Origin: Gallaecimonas xiamenensis 3-C-1
GTDB taxonomy: Bacteria > Pseudomonadota > Gammaproteobacteria > Enterobacterales > Gallaecimonadaceae
Length of the DNA stretch: 64,000 bases
NCBI RefSeq assembly: GCF_000299915.1
Contig: NZ_AMRI01000019.1
Location: 23,510-87,509, forward strand
Direction: 5' to 3'
Of this stretch, positions 60,238 to 64,000 are shown piece by piece. Below the pieces are notes generated by a model. That model saw nothing but the letters and a program-made list of their open reading frames with translations. It made no database searches and was not told the DNA's origin. The number at the start of each line of letters is the position of its first letter. Position 1 is the first letter of the stretch. The position numbers and the translations under genes were made by a program.

Positions 60238-61026
60238 ATGGACTGGTTAATCACGGATATCGACGAGCGCGGCGTGGCCAGCCTCTGTCTGAACCGCCCG
60301 GAAAAATTCAATGCCTTCGACGAGGTGCTGATCGGCCAATTGGTCCAGGCCCTGTCGGAACTGGCCTCGGACCCCAAGGTGCGGCTGCTGGTGCTCAAGG
60401 CCGAGGGCAAGCATTTCTCGGCCGGGGCCGATCTCAACTGGATGCAGCGCCAGGTCACCCAAAGCTTTGACCAGAACCTGGCCGAAGCCGAGGCCCTGGC
60501 CGAACTGATGATGCGCCTGGACAGCTTCCCCCACCCCACTGTTTGCCGGGTGCAGGGCAGCGCCTTTGGCGGCGCCCTTGGCCTTATCGCCTGCTGCGAC
60601 ATCGCCGTTGCCGAACCCAAGGCCCAGTTCTGCCTATCCGAGGTCAAACTGGGCCTTATCCCGGCAGTGATCAGCCCCTATATGGTGCGCACCCTTGGCC
60701 ATCGCCAGACCCGCCGCTACGCCCTGACCGCCGAGCGCTTCGACGCCGCCACCGCCCTGGCCCTGGGGCTGGTCCATGAGGTGACCGACAACCTCGACAG
60801 CCAGCTTGAGCACTTCGTGAACCTGCTGCTGGGCAACGGTCCCGAGGCCCTGGTGGCCTGCAAGCAGCTGCTGGATCAGGTCTCCCGCGAGCCACTGGAC
60901 GACGCCCTTCGCCACCACACGGCCAACGAAATCGCCCGGATCAGGGTCAGCCCCGAAGGCCAGGAAGGGCTCAAAGCCTTCTTCGACAAGCGGCCACCCG
61001 GCTGGCAGGTAAAGCGCCATGTTTAA
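60238..61026 (+). CDS. liuC: Methylglutaconyl-CoA hydratase
   Basis: A 262-residue crotonase: HFSAGADLNWMQRQVTQSFDQNLAEA (the N-W-M-Q motif typical of LiuC), VQGSAFGGALGLIACCDIAVAEPKAQFCLSEVKLGLIPAVISPYMVRTLG with the catalytic residues. It hydrates 3-methylglutaconyl-CoA to HMG-CoA. GGAGAG precedes the ATG, 9 bases after liuB. Its end overlaps liuD by 8 bases. Confidence 0.94.
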   Translation: MDWLITDIDERGVASLCLNRPEKFNAFDEVLIGQLVQALSELASDPKVRLLVLKAEGKHFSAGADLNWMQRQVTQSFDQNLAEAEALAELMMRLDSFPHPTVCRVQGSAFGGALGLIACCDIAVAEPKAQFCLSEVKLGLIPAVISPYMVRTLGHRQTRRYALTAERFDAATALALGLVHEVTDNLDSQLEHFVNLLLGNGPEALVACKQLLDQVSREPLDDALRHHTANEIARIRVSPEGQEGLKAFFDKRPPGWQVKRHV

Positions 61027-62998
61027 GACCCTCCTTATTGCCAACAGGGGCGAGATCGCCTGCCGGGTGATCCGCACCGCCCATCGCCTGGGCATTCGCT
61101 GCGTTGCCGTCTATTCCGACGCCGACAAGCAGGCCCGCCACGTGCAACTGGCCGACGAGGCCTGGCACCTGGGGCCGAGCGACGCCAGCCAGTCCTATCT
61201 GCGCGCCGACAAGATCCTGGCCATCGCCAAGGCCGCCGGCGCCGACGCCGTGCACCCCGGCTATGGCTTTTTGTCCGAAAACAGCGGCTTTGCCCAGGCC
61301 TGCTTTGACGCCGGTATCGCCTTTGTCGGGCCGCCGGTGGCCGCCATCGACGCCATGGGCTCCAAGTCGGCCGCCAAGGCCATCATGGCCGAGGCCGGGG
61401 TGCCCCTGGTACCGGGCTACCACGGCGACGACCAGTCCGACGCCACCTTGCTGCGCGAAGCCATCGACATCGGTTTTCCGCTGCTGATCAAGGCCGCCAT
61501 GGGCGGCGGCGGCAAGGGCATGCGGGTGGTGGAAGGGCCGGAGAAGCTCAAGGAAGCCATCGAAAGTGCCCGCCGTGAGGCCAAGAGCGCCTTCGGCGAC
61601 GACACCCTGCTGCTGGAGCGCTACCTGACCCGGCCCCGCCACGTGGAAGTGCAGGTCTTTGCCGACAGCCAGGGCCACTGCATCTACCTGGGCGACCGGG
61701 ACTGCTCGGCCCAGCGCCGCCACCAAAAGGTGGTGGAAGAAGCCCCGGCCCCCGGCCTTAGCCCCAAGCTGCGCCAAGCCATGGGGGAGGCGGCGGTCAA
61801 GGCCGCCCAGGCCATCGGCTATGTGGGGGCCGGCACCGTCGAGTTCTTGCTGGACGGCCACGACTTCTTCTTTATGGAAATGAACACCCGCCTGCAGGTG
61901 GAGCACCCGGTCACCGAGATGGTCACCGGCCAGGATCTGGTGGAATGGCAGCTGTTGGTCGCGGCTGGCCAGCCCCTGCCCCTTGCCCAGCAGGACGTAG
62001 CCTGCAACGGCCACAGCGTCGAAGTGCGTATCTACGCCGAAGACCCCTACAAGGGCTTTTTGCCCCAAAGCGGTCTTATCAAACTGCTGCGCGAACCGGC
62101 CAGCGGCGTGCGTATCGACACCGGGGTGCGGCAAGGGGACGAGATCAGTCCCTTCTACGACCCGATGATTGCCAAGCTGATTGTCCACGGCAGTGACCGG
62201 GTGTCGGCCCTTGGCAAGATGGCCAGGGTGCTGGACCGCTACTGCCTGGCCGGGATCCATACCAACGTCGGTTTCCTGCGCCGCCTGGTCAGCCATCCGG
62301 CCTTTGTGGCCGGGGATCTGTGCACCCGCTTTATCGACCAGCACGCCGCCAGCCTCACCGGCGAGCCCCAATGGACCGAGCATCGCCTGGCCCTGGCGGC
62401 CCTGGCCATCCTTTGCTATCGCCGCCAGGGGGCCCAGGAGCGGCGCCAGGCCAGCAGCGAACCCGGCTCGTTGTGGCACAGGGCCGACGGCTGGCGTCTC
62501 AACAGCGATCCTGTGCTAACCCTGCGCCTGGACAAGGGCGACGGCGAGCTGCTGGCCGTAGAAGCCAGGGCCAGCGGCAATGGCTGGCAACTGGGCTTTC
62601 ACGGCCACCAGGTGCTGGCCGAAGGCCAATTGCAGGACGACAACCTGCAGGCCAGCCTCGACGGCCACCAGCTCAGCCTGCCGGTGTGGCGCCACGGCGA
62701 CAGCGTGGTGCTGTTCGACCAGGGCCAGCCCTTTGAAGTGCGGCTGCACCGCAATGAAACCCTGCAAGACGACGGCCACGAGGCCGACCTGACCGCCCCC
62801 ATGAACGGCACCATAGTGGCGGTGCCGGCCAAGGCCGGTGACAAGGTCAAGGCCGGTGACACCCTCATTGTCATGGAGGCCATGAAAATGGAATACGCCA
62901 TTGCCGCCCCCAGGGACGCGGTGGTAGCGGAAGTCTTCTTCCAGCCCGGGCAACGGGTCAGCGACGGCGCCGAACTGGTGCGCCTGGAGGAAGCCTGA
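61019..62998 (+). CDS. liuD: Methylcrotonyl-CoA carboxylase, biotin-carrying (alpha) subunit
   Basis: A 659-residue protein. The biotin carboxylase domain covers about 1-447 ([33 protein letters not shown], the ATP-grasp loop [14 protein letters not shown], and [22 protein letters not shown]). A linker/beta-barrel region that contacts the beta subunit follows, and a C-terminal biotinyl domain has the biotin lysine K623 in [11 protein letters not shown]. It uses ATP and bicarbonate to charge biotin. The start lies within liuC and the stop overlaps liuE as TGATG, so liuC, liuD and liuE are translationally coupled. Confidence 0.96.
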   Translation: MFKTLLIANRGEIACRVIRTAHRLGIRCVAVYSDADKQARHVQLADEAWHLGPSDASQSYLRADKILAIAKAAGADAVHPGYGFLSENSGFAQACFDAGIAFVGPPVAAIDAMGSKSAAKAIMAEAGVPLVPGYHGDDQSDATLLREAIDIGFPLLIKAAMGGGGKGMRVVEGPEKLKEAIESARREAKSAFGDDTLLLERYLTRPRHVEVQVFADSQGHCIYLGDRDCSAQRRHQKVVEEAPAPGLSPKLRQAMGEAAVKAAQAIGYVGAGTVEFLLDGHDFFFMEMNTRLQVEHPVTEMVTGQDLVEWQLLVAAGQPLPLAQQDVACNGHSVEVRIYAEDPYKGFLPQSGLIKLLREPASGVRIDTGVRQGDEISPFYDPMIAKLIVHGSDRVSALGKMARVLDRYCLAGIHTNVGFLRRLVSHPAFVAGDLCTRFIDQHAASLTGEPQWTEHRLALAALAILCYRRQGAQERRQASSEPGSLWHRADGWRLNSDPVLTLRLDKGDGELLAVEARASGNGWQLGFHGHQVLAEGQLQDDNLQASLDGHQLSLPVWRHGDSVVLFDQGQPFEVRLHRNETLQDDGHEADLTAPMNGTIVAVPAKAGDKVKAGDTLIVMEAMKMEYAIAAPRDAVVAEVFFQPGQRVSDGAELVRLEEA

Positions 62999-63924
62999 TG
63001 CCCTACCCCCAGCAGGTTCGCATTGTCGAAGTGGGAGCCCGGGACGGCCTGCAAAACGAAGCCGTGCAGGTGGCCCTCGAGGACAAAAAACAGCTGATTG
63101 AGATGCTGGTGGGGGCCGGCCTTCGCCATGTGGAAGTGGGCAGCTTTGTGTCTCCCAAATGGGTGCCGCAGATGGCCGACACCGCCGCCCTGTTCGCCGC
63201 CCTGGCCCGCAAGGAAGGGGTGGTCTATTCGGCCCTGACCCCCAACCTCAAGGGCCTGGAAGGGGCCCTGGCCGCCGGGGCCGACGAAGTGGCGGTGTTC
63301 GGCGCCGCTTCCGAGACCTTCAGCCAGGCCAACATCAACTGCTCCATCGACGAGAGTCTGGCCCGCTTTGCCCCTGTGGCCAGCCAGGCCAAGGCCAAGG
63401 GCCTGCGGGTACGCGGCTATGTGTCCTGCGTGCTGGGCTGCCCCTACGAGGGGGACATAGACCCGGCCCAGGTCACCCGGGTGGCCAAGGCCCTGCTGGC
63501 GATGGGCTGCGACGAAATTTCCCTTGGCGACACCATAGGGGTCGGCACCCCGGTTAAAACCCAGCAGCTGATCGACGCCGTGGCCCAGCAGGTGCCCCTG
63601 AGCAAACTGGCGGTGCACTTTCACGACACCTACGGCATGGCCATTGCTAATATCCACCAGGCCCTGGCCATGGGGGTGAGCGTGGTGGACAGCGCCGTGG
63701 CCGGCCTAGGGGGCTGCCCCTACGCCAAGGGGGCCAGCGGCAACGTCGCCACCGAAGATCTGGTGTACCTGCTTAACGGCCTAGGCATAGCCCATGGGGT
63801 CGATTTGGCCAGGCTGTGCGAAGCTGGCCGCTTTATCAGTGACAAATTGGGTCGCCCGCCGGTGTCCAAGGTTGCCCAGGCCATGATGGGCCGGGAAAAA
63901 GCCTGCCTGATGACCCATCTTTAA
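62998..63924 (+). CDS. liuE: Hydroxymethylglutaryl-CoA lyase
   Basis: A 308-residue TIM-barrel lyase splitting HMG-CoA into acetoacetate and acetyl-CoA, the end of the leucine pathway. It shows [31 protein letters not shown] (metal and substrate residues R and D), [49 protein letters not shown] with the metal-binding H-x-H, and [29 protein letters not shown] with the catalytic cysteine. Confidence 0.96.
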   Translation: MPYPQQVRIVEVGARDGLQNEAVQVALEDKKQLIEMLVGAGLRHVEVGSFVSPKWVPQMADTAALFAALARKEGVVYSALTPNLKGLEGALAAGADEVAVFGAASETFSQANINCSIDESLARFAPVASQAKAKGLRVRGYVSCVLGCPYEGDIDPAQVTRVAKALLAMGCDEISLGDTIGVGTPVKTQQLIDAVAQQVPLSKLAVHFHDTYGMAIANIHQALAMGVSVVDSAVAGLGGCPYAKGASGNVATEDLVYLLNGLGIAHGVDLARLCEAGRFISDKLGRPPVSKVAQAMMGREKACLMTHL

Positions 63925-63934
63925 GGAGTAAAAG

Positions 63935-64000
63935 GTGTCTGGATTCAACAAGATAGTCCACAGCTATGACGAAGCCCTGGCGGGCATCGACAGCAACATG
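63935..64000 (+). CDS. 3-oxoacid CoA-transferase subunit A, N-terminal fragment (truncated by window edge)
   Basis: Only 22 codons are inside the window: GTG start with AAGGAG 6 bases upstream, 10 bases after liuE. VSGFNKIVHSYDEALAGIDSNM matches the first residues of succinyl-CoA:acetoacetate CoA-transferase subunit A (typically MAGFNKVV-SYEEALAGL). It would activate the acetoacetate released by LiuE. Confidence 0.75.
   Translation, partial: MSGFNKIVHSYDEALAGIDSNM

Overview
The window is GC-rich, densely coded chromosomal DNA from a gammaproteobacterium. It carries orthologues of several genes typical of that class (yfbR, yfbV next to pta, yciA, ychJ, a YchE-type MarC protein, the VC1184-type aminotransferase, an E. 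coli-length cdd and ldhA, metA with a MetJ-type operator). It also carries a LiuR-controlled branched-chain amino-acid catabolic cluster, as in Shewanella-like marine aerobes. The genus is inferred only: something close to Gallaecimonas or the Alteromonadales would fit. I see no rRNA, CRISPR, insertion sequence, phage or plasmid gene.

Layout. 1-10 kb: a truncated chemoreceptor, a VOC protein, a YciI protein, a dehydrogenase/FGGY-kinase pair, an lrgA-lrgB-ldhA-cdd operon, an SPFH protein with a ribbon-helix-helix partner, a patatin, and tpiA. 10-20 kb: a 2-oxoglutarate/Fe(II) oxygenase, a CadC-like membrane regulator with a beta-propeller, an OmpA porin, DUF502 and DUF885 proteins, a predicted metalloprotease, yfbR and a dGTPase. 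20-30 kb: a 51-residue lipoprotein, a MarC protein, a PF10014-type dioxygenase with ychJ, an AtoE transporter, metA, pdxH, an aminotransferase, two tandem tRNA-Tyr genes, a lipoprotein behind a hairpin that hides its ribosome-binding site, ridA and xthA. 30-39 kb: two small membrane proteins, yciA-maeA, yfbV and pta (without ackA), a chemoreceptor, and an RssA-type patatin. 39.6-43.6 kb: an operon of a zinc-ribbon/degenerate-GGDEF protein, a membrane glycosyltransferase, an HlyD-type adaptor and a 52-residue basic protein. 43.6-46.2 kb: a secreted small protein, a CBS-domain protein and putP. 46.5-64 kb: a seven-gene operon for the valine branch (thiolase, mmsA, acyl-CoA dehydrogenase, two crotonases, mmsB, SDR), a divergent crotonase, a lipoprotein 5'-nucleotidase, and liuR-A-B-C-D-E plus the start of a CoA-transferase gene.

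How it fits together. The right-hand 17 kb is a catabolic block taking leucine, valine and isoleucine skeletons to acetoacetate, acetyl-CoA and propionyl-CoA precursors. The same 16-bp palindrome class (TTKACG-N4-CGTMAA) lies before liuR and, as two overlapping copies, before the valine operon. It also appears 33 kb away beside a strong promoter driving a dioxygenase whose family includes isoleucine/leucine hydroxylases, which suggests an extra LiuR target. Pyruvate and acetate handling is represented by lrgAB-ldhA, maeA and pta.

The most interesting unexplained items are the polysaccharide-type operon at 39.6-43.6 kb, the dioxygenase with a LiuR-like operator, the sequestered ribosome-binding site at 28.2 kb, a possible minus-strand small RNA at 11.2 kb, and the SPFH/ribbon-helix-helix pair with its upstream palindromes. 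All functions are inferred by reading sequence and recalling families; no search was run.
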